A stretch of DNA of 64,000 bases from Stipa capillata (taxonomy: Eukaryota > Streptophyta > Magnoliopsida > Poales > Poaceae). The first letter of the stretch is position 1. Each line of letters starts with the position of its first letter. Location of the stretch: positions 62,001-126,000 of the forward strand of contig JAGXJF010003276.1 in the NCBI GenBank assembly GCA_019208055.1, given 5' to 3'. Below the pieces are notes generated by a model, which saw only the letters and a list, made by a program, of their open reading frames with translations, did no database searches and was not told where the DNA came from. The position numbers were made by a program, and so were the translations under genes. Shown here in pieces: positions 1-9,804 of the stretch.

Positions 1-594
1 ATACTCGTTCTCTGTACTAAGCGCCTTATTCTTCTACCGTACACCTACGACTTCCACTGGATGCTCGTTTGTATCGACCTAGAACTTCAACATGTCGTGT
101 ACTTCGACTCTAGGGACTACCCACCCGAGAAGTACGCATATTTGACAAGGGTGCTCAACGGGGTGTTCAAGAAGTACGTTTCCAAGGGGGGCATGTAAAA
201 ACAGTAAAAAACGAACCGACCCACCGATTTCATTTCCGGTAATAATTCCTCCCTCACCCATGAATAATGACCTCGCACGTTCTAGTATGTATTCGGTAAA
301 ACTAAATTTACCCTTCACGTAATCGTGATTTCTGCAGTGCCACAAGTAGCTGCCGGGCAGCAACCTCTGTGGATACTATGCCGCGACATATATGTTGCAG
401 ATCATTAGCTCTAGTCCGGTAGATCTGGAGGTTAGTGTCATTACACCATATTCAGTTACATTTTTCATCGTTCTAACGTTGTGCCTAACCTATTTTAGTT
501 TCCTTCTGCAGACATGTAAGTTTCCTACAAATGAGCTCGACAATGAGGGCATCCGGTATGTTCAAAAATGGTTAATAGGTTTCGTACTATCCTA
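1..594 (+). pseudogene. Ulp1-like cysteine protease (C48) domain of CACTA-A, broken
   Basis: Frame 1 from base 1 reads through LLPYTYDFHWMLVCIDLE and then VVYFDS to a stop near 199. This is the His (FHW) and Asp (FDS) part of the Ulp1/SENP-like fold found in plant CACTA and MULE proteins. After an intron-like gap with acceptor ctgcag (ending about 338), the next exon reads CHK, a TAG stop, then LPGSNLCGYYAATYML, which holds the catalytic Cys (LCGYY). The TAG sits where other copies have the oxyanion-hole Gln region. Coding continues degenerately to about 594. The substrate is unknown; family knowledge suggests a SUMO-like deconjugase fold carried by the transposon. This copy lacks the intron that other copies have two codons before the catalytic His. 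Confidence 0.75.
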
Positions 595-831
595 GCTGTT
601 AAAGGAGGCAAAATTCCATAGTCCTCAAAATTTGCACATGACTTAAGAGTTTTTTCTCCCTAAGAATGACTTGTCTTATAATTTGTCGATGAATTACTGC
701 TTGTGAACTTTGTGTTCGAGAATGACGTTTAATGTGATTATGGATGAGTTACTGCTTTTGAATGACTTTGTGGTTGAGAATGATGTTTAATGTTTGCATG
801 TGAATGAAAAAGTTTGAGATCAATGACTATA

Positions 832-1085
832 CGCCCTGCCGCACTACAGCCGCGGCAGCGGAAACCGTCGTTTCTGGTGCTGCACTGCTACCGCGGCAGC
901 AGAAATGGCGGTTTTCGATGCCGCGGCAGCACCGTCGCCCTGCCGCATTGTTGCCGCTGGTAGCAGAAACGGCTGTTTCCGCTACCACAGTAGCAGCTGC
1001 AGCACCGTCGCCCTGTCACACTATTGCCGCGGTAGCGGAAACTGTCGTTTCTGCTGCCGCCGCGGCAGCAGTGCGGCGGGGCGAC
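832..1085. repeat. GC-rich tandem/inverted repeats in CACTA-A
   Basis: Three imperfect copies begin with CGCCCTG(C/T)C at about 832, 936 and 1019, each followed by CCGCGG(C/T)AGC and a GGAAAC...GTTTC inverted pair. Spacing is about 104 and 83 bases. The small open frames here (both strands) are by-products of the GC-rich repeat and are not called as genes. Confidence 0.6.
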
Positions 1086-1595
1086 TCGCAAGAGTACAGA
1101 CGGTTCCACGGCTAGAACCGTCTGTACAAATTCTTTGTACAGACGGCTCTACGGATAGAACCGTCTGTACAAATATTTTTTACAGATGGCTCTAGCCCTA
1201 GAAACATCTGCATAAAGAATTTGTACAGATAGTTCTATTCCTAGAGCCGTCTGTACAAATGCTTTGAACAGTACCTCAAAAGCGTTTGTACAGATGGCTC
1301 TGTATTTGGAACCGTCTGTACAAACACTTTCGAGGTGCTATTCAAAGCATTTGTGCAGACGGCTCTAGGTTTGGAGCTGTCTGTACAAATTCTTTTGCGG
1401 TTAGAGCCGTCTGTACAAATTCTTTTGCGGTTCCTTTCCAACGAACATCACAGACGGTGGAACCATCTATACTAATTCTTTGTACAGACGGTTCAATACC
1501 TGTCTATACAAACCTGATTTGTACAGACTGTTTGGTACAGACGGTTCTGAAAACCGTCCCGCCTGGGAGTTCCGAACCGTCTGTACAAATCATTT
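1086..1595. repeat. CACTA-A 3' subterminal repeat array
   Basis: A dense array of a roughly 16-bp unit, GAACCGTCTGTACAAA, present in both orientations (for example TACAGACGGTTC) with small variants. It lies directly inside the TIR. In CACTA elements such subterminal repeats are binding sites for the element-encoded transposition proteins (TnpA in maize En/Spm); that role here is inferred from position. Confidence 0.85.
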
Positions 1596-1606
1596 CTGCA
1601 GTAGTG
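1593..1606. repeat. CACTA-A 3' terminal inverted repeat
   Basis: TTTCTGCAGTAGTG ends the element. Its reverse complement CACTACTGCAGAAA equals the first 14 bases of CACTA-E at 59828-59841. The base after 1606 begins recognisable Copia LTR sequence, which fixes the boundary. A 3-bp target duplication cannot be checked because the other end is outside the window. Confidence 0.85.
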
Positions 1607-2427
1607 GGAGGAGGAGACTATCCAAAATGCACCTCAAGCCTTAGAGCTTTCGTCTCTCTCCCACAAAGTGTCCTCTTGTGTTCTGTCTCTTCGTGTGCAT
1701 GAACCTTGAGCGAAGCTTGTTCTTGCCAAGTGTTTTGTTCCTAGTACTATCCTGCCACATATAGTGCTACTCCATCCCAGTGTCTTGTGCACGGACGTAC
1801 GGGAGAACAGGCCTCCGGAACCTCCACATTTGAGATCTTACATCGGGAAAAGGCAACGTTTCTAGGGAGCGCTTCTGCGTGATTGCTCACTGTTCGGCTA
1901 CTTCTTCTCCTCCAAGCTACGGAGCGGACTACTTCGTCTACATCAAGCAAGGCGTGAGGCGACTACTGTACAACTACCTCCACGACGTCGACTTTCATCA
2001 TAGCTGCGTCTTCCACGGAGATGCCTAAGATCAACTACATCAACATTGAAGGACTCATCAACGTCAGGTATGTTTCTGTACAAGCGATCATGGTTCTGAT
2101 CGTATGTTTGATGGTTGTCGTGATAGAGTGTATATTTGAATTGATATATACATTGCTTGTTCTTTATACTTCACGTACATTCTTCTGTTCATGGTAGCCT
2201 TTGGCTATGGCCTAGAAACTAGTATGTCTAGTCTGTTTGAGAATATATTGATGATGAAATATACTAGCATGTCTAGTCTGTTTAGAGATACTCTAGTGAT
2301 TAAGTGCACTAGCATATGTAGCTTGTTTGAAAATATCTCTGTGGTTATATTTTCTAGAATAATTGTCATGTCGTTTTTCATACTTTTATGGATTAATTTA
2401 ATTCAAAAATTGCTTAATATTCCAACA
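1607..2427 (+). repeat. 5' LTR of the Copia element (partial)
   Basis: Aligns with 6990-7917 of the 3' LTR through shared blocks such as CACAAAGTG, CCTTGAGCGAAGCTTGTT, GACGTACGGGAGAA and the terminal TTCCAACA. It ends in CA at 2427. The left boundary is the CACTA-A junction, so the LTR promoter is separated from its transcribed part. Confidence 0.88.
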
Positions 2428-2462
2428 ATCTGAAACCTTATTGTGTTAAAGAATATGTTACA

Positions 2463-3290
2463 ATTTTTGATGACTAGCGTTGCCACTGCATTGAAACCGA
2501 GTCCGTTTAATGGACCACATTTTAAGAGATGACAAACAAAAGTAACCTTGTGGCTCACTGCTATGAACGTGTACAGGATAAAGCATTCCGAATGCCACCT
2601 TCATCTTTGTGGTTGTCGTGATTAGCATACTTGGTAAGAAATTGGTTAATGCATATTTACATATGCAAGATGCCAAGGACCTGTGGGATGCGCTCGAGGC
2701 CAAGTTTGGCGCGAGCGATGCAGGCAGTGAATTGTATGTCATGAAGCAATACCATGACTACAAAATGGTCGATAACCATTCTGCAGTCAAGCAGACTCAT
2801 GAGATACAGTGCATTGTAAAAGAACTCGAACTCCTTAAATTTGTGTTGCTCGAAAAATTTGTCGCTGGAGGCATTATTGCCGAGTTGCCTCCTTCGTGGA
2901 GGAACTTTGCTACTTCTCTAAAACATAAGAGAGAAGAGAATTTTGTCAAGAATCTCATTAGGTTCTTGATGTTGAAGAGAAGGCGAGAGCAAAGGACACA
3001 CACCCTAAGGGGAACGAGTGATCTTCTAGCGCTAACATGGTGCAGAAGGAAAATGCCCACAAGTTCAAAGGAAAGAACAAGGTCACACAGACTACCACAA
3101 GTTCAAAGGAAAGAACAAGGTCACACAGACTACCAACTCTTAGAAGAAAAAGAACACAAAAGAACATCCTTGCCTTGTGTGTGGTGATCTTGGACATTGG
3201 GCCAAGAACTGCAAGAGCTACAAAGGTAGGAAGGATCAACAAGGACAGAACATTAAATCTGTCAATGTGACTATGAGCAACACCAAGATG
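2463..3290 (+). pseudogene. Copia Gag, frameshifted
   Basis: Begins near 2463 with the usual Copia Gag start (ALKPSPFNGPHF in the frame at about 2480) and runs through DAKDLWDALEAKFG (about 2670-2710). It contains an internal short direct duplication around 3070-3130 (AAGTTCAAAGGAAAGAACAAGGTCACACAGAC repeated in shorter units). Near 3171-3213 it reads CLVCGDLGHWAKNC, a CX2CX4HX4C zinc knuckle typical of Gag nucleocapsid. Several frame changes separate these blocks. In an intact element Gag forms the virus-like particle in the cytoplasm; this copy cannot. Confidence 0.8.
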
Positions 3291-4640
3291 AGAGCAGCCG
3301 GGTATAGCAATTTGCCCACAGTTCTTTCAGTGTGTAAGTCCACCGATTGGTGGATTGATACTGGGGCCAGTGTTTATGTGTTTGCCGATTTCTCATTTTT
3401 CTCTTCTTACCATGTCGCTTAGGATTCCTCTGTTTTGACGGAGAATGGGTCACATGCCTCTGTTCATGGTGTTGGCACAATAGGTCTAAGTTTACTTTGG
3501 GAATAATTGTGCAACTACAGAACATGCAGCATATCCCTTCAATAAACAAGAATCTTGTTAGCACCTCCCTTCTATGTCGAGATGGGGTTTATGTTGATAT
3601 TTGAGTCAAATAAAGTAGTCTTATCCAAGTGTGGATTTTTCATTAAAAAGGCTATGAGTGCGAGGTTTGTTTCACCTGTCTCTTTTAGACTTTTGTAATA
3701 AAGTTATAAACCATGTCTGTGATGAAGTTAACAAAGGTGAAGCTAATGTTTGGCATTCACAACTTTTTCATATTAATTATGGTAGCATGACGGGCTTGCA
3801 AATCATCTTAGTCAAAGGCTCTAAGTGCCAAGTTTGTGTGCAAACTAAGCAACCTCGTAAGCCCATAAGGCTACGGAGGAAAGGAACTTGGCACCATTAG
3901 AACTCATGCATTCTGATATGTGCGAGATGAATGGTGTGTTGAAACAAGGTGGAAAGAAATACTTCATGACATTGATCGATGATTCTACTAGATATAGCTA
4001 TGTGTATCTGTTAAAATCGAAGGATAAGGCTTTACGCTACTTTAAAATTTATAAGGCAGAAGTTGAAAACCAACATGCGAGAAAGATCAAAAGGGTTAGG
4101 TCTGATCGTGGTGGAGAGTACTTTTCTAATGAGTTCATTTTATTCTGTGAGAAACATGGTATAATCTATAAGAGGACGCCTCCTTATTCACCCCAATCAA
4201 ATAGGGTTGTCGAGAGAAAAAACCACACTTAAATAATTTGATTAATGCCATCTTAGACATTGCGGGTCTATCAAAGCCATGGTGGGGTAGGCTATATTGA
4301 TTTCTTGTCATGTCCTAAATAGAATTCCTACAAAGAATAAAGAGATAACCCCATATGAACAATGGTAAAAGAAAAGGACATCACTCTCACACTTGCGTAC
4401 TTGGGGTTGCTTGACGAAAGTCAATTTGACAATTCCAAAGAAACGCAAGCTAGGACCTAAAACCATGGATTATGTCTTTCTGGCCTATGCACATTATAGC
4501 ATTGGTTATAAATTTTTAGTGATGAAATCTAGAGTACATGACATGCACATTGGTACAATCATGGAGTCTAGAGATGCCACATTCTTTGAGGATATTTTTC
4601 CTATGAAAGGCATGCCTAGCAGTTCTAGTCAGTAATCTGA
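3291..4640 (+). pseudogene. Copia protease and integrase, broken
   Basis: An aspartic-protease active site reads WWIDTGASVYVF at about 3346-3380. A TAG stop follows at about 3421. The integrase zinc-binding region (WHSQLFHINYGSM ... CQVCVQTKQP) lies at about 3745-3855. The catalytic core is 3888-4232, with the three acidic residues visible: Asp in HSDMCEMNG, Asp in RSDRGGEYF and Glu in VVERKNHT. Further integrase C-terminal sequence (RTWGCLTKVNL ... YVFLAYAHYSIGYKF) follows at 4393-4600. Stops at 3421, 3898 and 4231 and frame changes make it non-functional. Confidence 0.85.
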
Positions 4641-4675
4641 TCAAACTCCTGAACCTACCAATCCTATGGAATATT

Positions 4676-6335
4676 TTGAACAAATACTCTCCTAGGAAGA
4701 GTAAGAGACAAAGGACTGCAAAGTCTTTTGGTGATGATTTCATTGTGAATCTCGTGGATGATATTCCCAAAACTATTTCCGAAGCTTATGCATCTCCGGA
4801 TGCTAACTACTGGAAAGAAGCAGTCCATAGCAAAATGGATTCTATCATCGCTAACGTAACTTGGGAGATCACTAATCGTCCTTATGGTTGTAAACCTGTA
4901 GGAGGCAAGTGGGTGTTCAGAAGAAGCTTAGGCCTGATGGTACTATTGAAAAGTACAAGGCATGGCTCGTGTCCAAGGATTATACCCAAAAAGAAGGTGA
5001 ATAATTTTTTGACACTTACTCACCTATTGCCCGAATGACCACCATTCGAGTACTACTGTCATTGGTTGACTCACATGGTTTTCTCGTTCATCAGATAGAC
5101 GTTAAGACAACTTTCCAGAATGGAGAGTTGGACGAGGAAATTTATATGGAGCAGCCAGATGGATTTGTAGTAGATGGTCAAAAAGGAAAGGTGTGTAAGT
5201 TATTAAAGTCTTTATATGGCCTCAAATAAGCACCTAAGCAATGGCATGAGAAGTTCGACAGAACTTTAACATCTACAAGCTTTGTTGTGAATGAAGCCGA
5301 TAGATGTGTGTACTACCACCATGGAGGAGGTGAGGGAGTTATTTTCTGTTTGTATGTTGATGACATACTAATCTTTGTAACCAACCTTCATGTCATTGAG
5401 GAGGTCAAGAACTTCTTGTCTCATAGTTTTGAAATGAAGGATTTGGGAGCAGCTGATGTTGTCTTCAACATCAAGCCGTTGAGAGGTGAAGATGGTGGAA
5501 TCACACTTTTACAGTCTCACTATGTGGAAAACATCTTGAGTCATTTTGGTTATATCAACTGCAAGTCTTCTCCAACACCTTATGATCTTAGCATGTTGCC
5601 TCGAAAGAATCGAAGAATAGCTAGGCATCAACTGAGATACTCCCAAATAATTGGTTCACTTATGTATTTAGCTAGCACCACCAAGCCTAATATCACGTTT
5701 GCTGTGAGCAAACTAAGCCGGTTTGTTTCCAATCCTGGCAATGATCATTGGCATGCTCTTGAGAGAGTATTGTGGTATCAAAAAGGCACACAGAGCTATG
5801 GCCTTCACTATACCGGGTATCCAAGGTACTGGAGGGCTATAGTGATTCAAACTAGATATCTAATGCTGATGAGATAAAAGCCACAAGTTGATATGTATTC
5901 ACTCTTGGAGGTGGTGCTGTTTCATGAAAGTCTTGCAAGCAGACCGTCTTAACGAGGTCAACAACGGAAGTAGAACTCACAACATTAGATACAGCCACAG
6001 TTGAAGCCGAATGGCTTTGAGAGCTCTTGATGGACTTACCAGTGGTTGAAAAACCAATACCTGCTATCCTCATGAATTGTGACAATCAAACTGTGACTGC
6101 CAAAGTGAACAGTTCTAAGGATGATATGAATTCATCTAGACATGTGAAGCGAATGGTAAAATTTGTCAGGAAATCGAGAAACTCTAGAGTAATAGCTTTA
6201 GATTATATCCAAACAGCGGAGAATCTGGCAGATCCCTTCACGAATGGTTTGTCACGGAATGTAATACATGCTACATCAAGGGAGATGGGTATGAGACCCA
6301 CTTGTTTTAACCAGGGGGTAACCCAACCTATGTGA
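4676..6335 (+). pseudogene. Copia reverse transcriptase and RNase H, broken
   Basis: Starts with RKSKRQRTAKSFGDDF and the Copia RT entry ANYWKEAVHSKMDSI at about 4800. QIDVKTTFQNGELDEEIYM (about 5091-5150) and the catalytic YVDDILIF (about 5350-5377) are intact as motifs. RNase H is degraded at 5830-6335 (…NLADPFTNGLSRN near 6222-6260 is the usual C-terminus). In-frame stops occur at 5038, 5227 and 5876. A purine-rich stretch just before 6848 is the polypurine tract. Confidence 0.87.
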
Positions 6336-6831
6336 TCGTAGATCCCATGAAGTAGGATCTGGAAAAACAAACTGTTGGTTAACTGGAGAGTATACCTTTT
6401 AAGCCCACCTTGTTGGAGATGCAATACTCTAATAGTATGTAAGGCAGGTTGACTTTTGTCTTAATGTGTTCTGTGGCTTATATAAGTAAAGATGTTGTCG
6501 TACTAAGCAATCTTGAAAGAACACACCTATGTGAGCCAGACTATTAGTCACAGTCTATGAGATAGGGTATTCTCAAGTAAGCTCATGAAAGACCAAGAGT
6601 ACGACTTATATGCTCCAAACCAAGTGATAGCCTATGGCAGCTTAGTACTAGCAAAGACTTTAAGTCAAACTTTGTCCACATAAAACTTGCAATTCAAAGC
6701 GCAGTCCATTGTTCAAGTTGTCGATAAGTGTAGCTTTTTGCCTAGGTGGATGTTTAACTTAACAGTCTCCACCGAAACACTGGTATATCAAACAGTACTT
6801 TGGAATAAAGAGCAATTTCATGTTGCCTCTG

Positions 6832-6847
6832 GGATTTGGTGGGGGAT
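6832..6847 (+). other. Polypurine tract of the Copia element
   Basis: GGATTTGGTGGGGGAT directly precedes the TG that opens the 3' LTR, as expected for the plus-strand primer of reverse transcription. Confidence 0.7.
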
Positions 6848-6980
6848 TGTTAGAATTATTAGGCCTAACTAGCCCATTAATTAATTCCTAAAAATCCCAA
6901 AGGCTCACCTAAATAGCTAACACATATAATTGTTTTAGTACCATATTGCTAGTGGAAAGAAAAGAGAGGAGGGAGCCACT

Positions 6981-6990
6981 CTATATAAAG
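6981..6990 (+). promoter_or_regulatory. LTR TATA box
   Basis: CTATATAAAG in the 3' LTR. The equivalent point in the 5' LTR is where CACTA-A is inserted, so the 5' LTR core promoter is cut from its transcription start. Confidence 0.6.
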
Positions 6991-7426
6991 AGGAGGAGAA
7001 GCACCTCAAGCCGCTTTCCTCTCTCTCTCCCACAAAGTGCCCTCTTATGTTATGTCTCTTCTTAAGCGTGAACCTTGAGCGAAGCTTGTTGTTGTCAAGT
7101 GTTTTGTTCCTATTTTTTGTGCTGTGCTGCCTCATCTAGTGCTACTCCATCCCGGCGTCTGTGTGCATGGACGTACGGGAGAATAGGCCTCCGGAACCCC
7201 CGCCTTTGAGATCCTGCACTGGGAGAAGATGAATAAGGTTTTTGGGGAGCGCTTCCAAGCTACGGAGCAGACTACTTGTCTACGTTAGGACGAGGCGTCG
7301 GGCGGCTGCTGTGTGACTACCTCCACGACGTCGACCTTCATTACAGCGGTGTCTTCCACGAAGATGGGTAAGATCAACTATATTGACATTAAATGACTCA
7401 TCCACGTCGGGTATGTTTCTGTACAA

Positions 7427-7746
7427 GCGATCATGGTTTTGATCGTATGTTTGATAGTTGTCATGATAGAGCATATATTTAATGTATACAGTATTTATTC
7501 TTTATACTTCACGTACATCCTTCTCTTCATGGTAGCCTTTGGTTATGGCCTAGAAACTAGTATGTCTAGGCTGCTATATTGATGATGCGATCATGGTTTT
7601 GATCGTATGTTTGATGGTTGTCGTGATAGAGCATATATTTAATGTATACACTGTTTATTCTTTATACTTCACGTACATCCTTCTGTTCATGGTAGCCTTT
7701 GGTTATGGCCTAGAAACTAGTATGTCTAGGCTGCTATATTGATGAT
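7427..7746. repeat. 160-bp tandem duplication inside the 3' LTR
   Basis: GCGATCATGGTTTTGATCG starts at 7427 and again at 7587, and both copies end CTGCTATATTGATGAT (7586 and 7746). The copies are nearly identical, which indicates a duplication later than the LTR divergence. Confidence 0.9.
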
Positions 7747-7917
7747 GAAATATACTAGCATGTTTAGTCTATTTAGAGATACTCTGGCGATTAAGTGCAC
7801 TAGCATATATAGCTTGTTTGGAAATATCTTTGTGGTTATATTTTCTAGAATAATTATCATGTCGTATTTCATACTTTTATAGATTAATTTAATTAATAAT
7901 TACTTAATATTCCAACA

Positions 7918-8335
7918 TATGACCTTGCTTTGCTCGGTTGTTCGTAATTTTATCAGGTAATAAAAATCTTCGTACTGTGTGAAGAAAATGAGTGTTTTTC
8001 TGTAAGAACGAAGAAAAAGAGTTAAGCACATCTTTTGTTCGCAGCAGTTTCACAGAAATTTCACGGAGAAATTTACTACAAATCAAGAGGCCCTAATTTG
8101 AATAAATCGCAATGATAATGCCAAAACGGCACGCGGAAAAGATTAGCCATGCTCGAAGCTCATTATCCGTACTCATTACGGCCTTAAATGTGTCTATACC
8201 CTTCTCCCGCAGCAAGGCCCGCACCAATCAATGATTCGAGTCCCTTGCTCCCAGCAATGACACGACACCGACACAGCGCAACAACAAATGTCATTTTTCT
8301 TTACCAAGATAAAAAGGGGGCTCTCCTCATAGATC
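7918..8335. other. Intergenic, nothing recognised
   Basis: About 420 bases between the Copia 3' LTR and a foldback element. No coding potential, repeat or RNA gene was seen. TATGA right of 7917 could be the Copia target duplication, but its partner is outside the window. Confidence 0.5.
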
Positions 8336-8978
8336 TTTTATAAAATAATCTATTTTATCTATATTTTAAAAATAATCTCACCAAAAAATTAATTCTAATT
8401 CTAATTTTTTTTACGGTGCCACAAGACCGGACGTCGTAGAAACAATCTGTGGCGCCAAGATCAGTGGCACTGCAGATCTCAGCACCGTGGCGGTGGCGTA
8501 GCGGCATCCAAGGCTGGCCAGCGCGGCCAAGTGGACGGGGGGTTGCCGGGGGGCCTAGAGGAGCCACCGGCCTAGGGGAGGGCAATGGCACCGCGGGGCC
8601 AAGTAGAGGAGAGAGGCGGCACCAGCCGACCTAGAGGAGGAGGAGGCGACGGCCTAGGGGAGGACCGGGGCGCAGCGGGTGCAGTCGAGGGTTGGACGGC
8701 AGGTTGAGAGGCTATGAAAAAAATGACCCAACGGACTCGAGTTGAAAAGTTAAGCCCCTACGGCACCGAGATGCCTGGCGCTGCAACGTGGCCACGTCAT
8801 CAGACCACGACTGCACCATCGTCACAGCACCGAGATCTGCGGCACCACTAACCTTGGCGCCACAGAGTGTTTCTGTGACGCCTGGTCCTGTGGTGTTAAA
8901 AAAAGTTAGAATTGCAATTAATTTTTTGGTGAAGTTATTTTTAAAATACAGATAAAAAGTAATTATTTTATAAAAAAA
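8336..8978. mobile_element. Foldback / MULE-like non-autonomous element with ~145-bp inverted arms
   Basis: The left arm (about 8336-8480) and right arm (about 8832-8978) are inverted copies: TTTATAAAATAAT, TATTTTAAAAATAA, CACCAAAAAATTAATT and CTGTGGCGCCAAG each occur in the left arm and, reverse-complemented, in the right arm. The outer half of each arm is AT-rich and the inner half GC-rich. The ~350-bp middle is GC-rich (8481-8831) with no credible ORF. Long inverted repeats of this kind fit Mutator-like or foldback elements. No clear target duplication was found, so the superfamily and exact ends are uncertain. Confidence 0.7.
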
Positions 8979-9804
8979 CTGCGCTTCATAGAAGATGTTG
9001 GACTATAGTATAAAATAAATATACAAAAAACCTTAGAACAGATAAAAAATTCACAAGATTTCTACATTTTACACAAAGAACACTAAAAATGAAATAAGAC
9101 AAGCAATTTAGTTCATTTGGAACTGACCTCGCCGGAGGTGAGTTCCCCGATGATGGCTGGATGCTCCTGCCTTCGTGTCAATAGGATTTATATGTAGTCT
9201 TTTTTATAGGTAGCCACCATGAATAATAAAGAGCAAGAGCCTCTACGGATCAGAATACAGATCGTATCCTCAAAAAAAAAGAATACAGATCGGAAGTTGA
9301 AGAGAATGACAACGGGGATCGGCAACGGGCTGCCGGACCGTCGGCGATCGACCTAGAGCAATGCTACTAGTAGTGTGTATCAAAAAGGGATTACTGTTAG
9401 TGAATAATGACAACCAAATTACCCCAAATAAACTAACCCTGCAAAGCAAGTTAAAGAATTACGGTAACCGTGTTTGAAGCACAAGCTGCTGTTACGGGGT
9501 CCTGAAAAGTCGTGCTCAGTAGGACAGGCAGACCGACCAGCAGTGCCAAACAACACTACCCACTTCCCAGCTAGCTAAATGGGCAGCTGCTTTTGCTGCT
9601 TTTACTCTGCTCTCCGTCTCCATCCCCTCTCCTCTCCCTCTCCACCGTGCCAACTGCCGGTGGCTGCCACCGCCCCGAGATTTTTGCGCTGCCAATTTAC
9701 TCATCAACTGCTCTGCTCGAGTTGTGTAGAAAGATAGTCGATGTCCCAGCTCCCCTACTAATCAAAGAACCAGCTGAAAAGAGTCCAAGAAGAGGGCGGA
9801 GGAG
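8979..9804 (+). promoter_or_regulatory. Upstream region and 5' UTR of GT61 gene 1
   Basis: 8979-9560 is AT-rich and featureless. From about 9595 to 9650 there is a strongly pyrimidine-rich tract (TCTCCATCCCCTCTCCTCTC), the Y-patch type of grass core promoters and 5' UTRs. A clear TATA box was not identified. The 5' UTR probably covers about 9600-9804; the start site is not resolvable by eye. Confidence 0.4.

Larger units (their letters stand above)
1..1606 (+). mobile_element. CACTA-A, 3' part of a CACTA (En/Spm) transposon
   Basis: The element enters from the left edge and ends at 1606 with the 3' terminus TTTCTGCAGTAGTG (reverse complement CACTACTGCAGAAA). In order it holds a Ulp1-like protease relic (1-594), an AT-rich spacer (595-831) with no recognisable content, a GC-rich repeat block (832-1085) and a subterminal repeat array (1086-1595). 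It is inserted in the 5' LTR of a Copia element: sequence right of 1606 aligns with the 3' LTR from about 6990. The 5' end and the transposase gene lie outside the window. The same TIR starts CACTA-E at 59828, but the subterminal repeats differ, so they are separate families. Confidence 0.85.
1607..7917 (+). mobile_element. Ty1/Copia LTR retrotransposon, degenerate, 5' LTR split by CACTA-A
   Basis: Direct repeats at 1607-2427 and 6848-7917 flank a gag-PR-INT-RT-RNase H order, which is diagnostic of Copia. The reading frame is broken many times. The two LTRs differ by many substitutions and by a 160-bp duplication present only in the 3' copy, so the insertion is old. The first ~140 bases of the 5' LTR lie to the left of CACTA-A, outside the window. 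No good tRNA-iMet primer site (TGGTATCAGAGC) is seen after 2427; it has probably decayed. Confidence 0.9.
6848..7917 (+). repeat. 3' LTR of the Copia element (1070 bp, TG...CA)
   Basis: Opens with TGTTAGAATTATTAGGCC and closes with TTCCAACA. It contains a TATA box (CTATATAAAG at 6981-6990) about 130 bases in, then the transcribed part shared with the 5' LTR. It includes a 160-bp tandem duplication at 7427-7746 absent from the 5' LTR. Confidence 0.9.

Noticed and set aside
804..1195. Ala/Val-rich frames on both strands
   Set aside because: Frames through the CCGCGGCAGC repeat and subterminal array of CACTA-A.
1086..1595. CRISPR-like look of regularly recurring short repeats
   Set aside because: Units occur in both orientations, spacers are not uniform, and the array abuts a CACTA TIR in a plant genome; it is a subterminal repeat array. 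The same holds for the arrays at 23275, 27686, 33177, 37850 and 59842.
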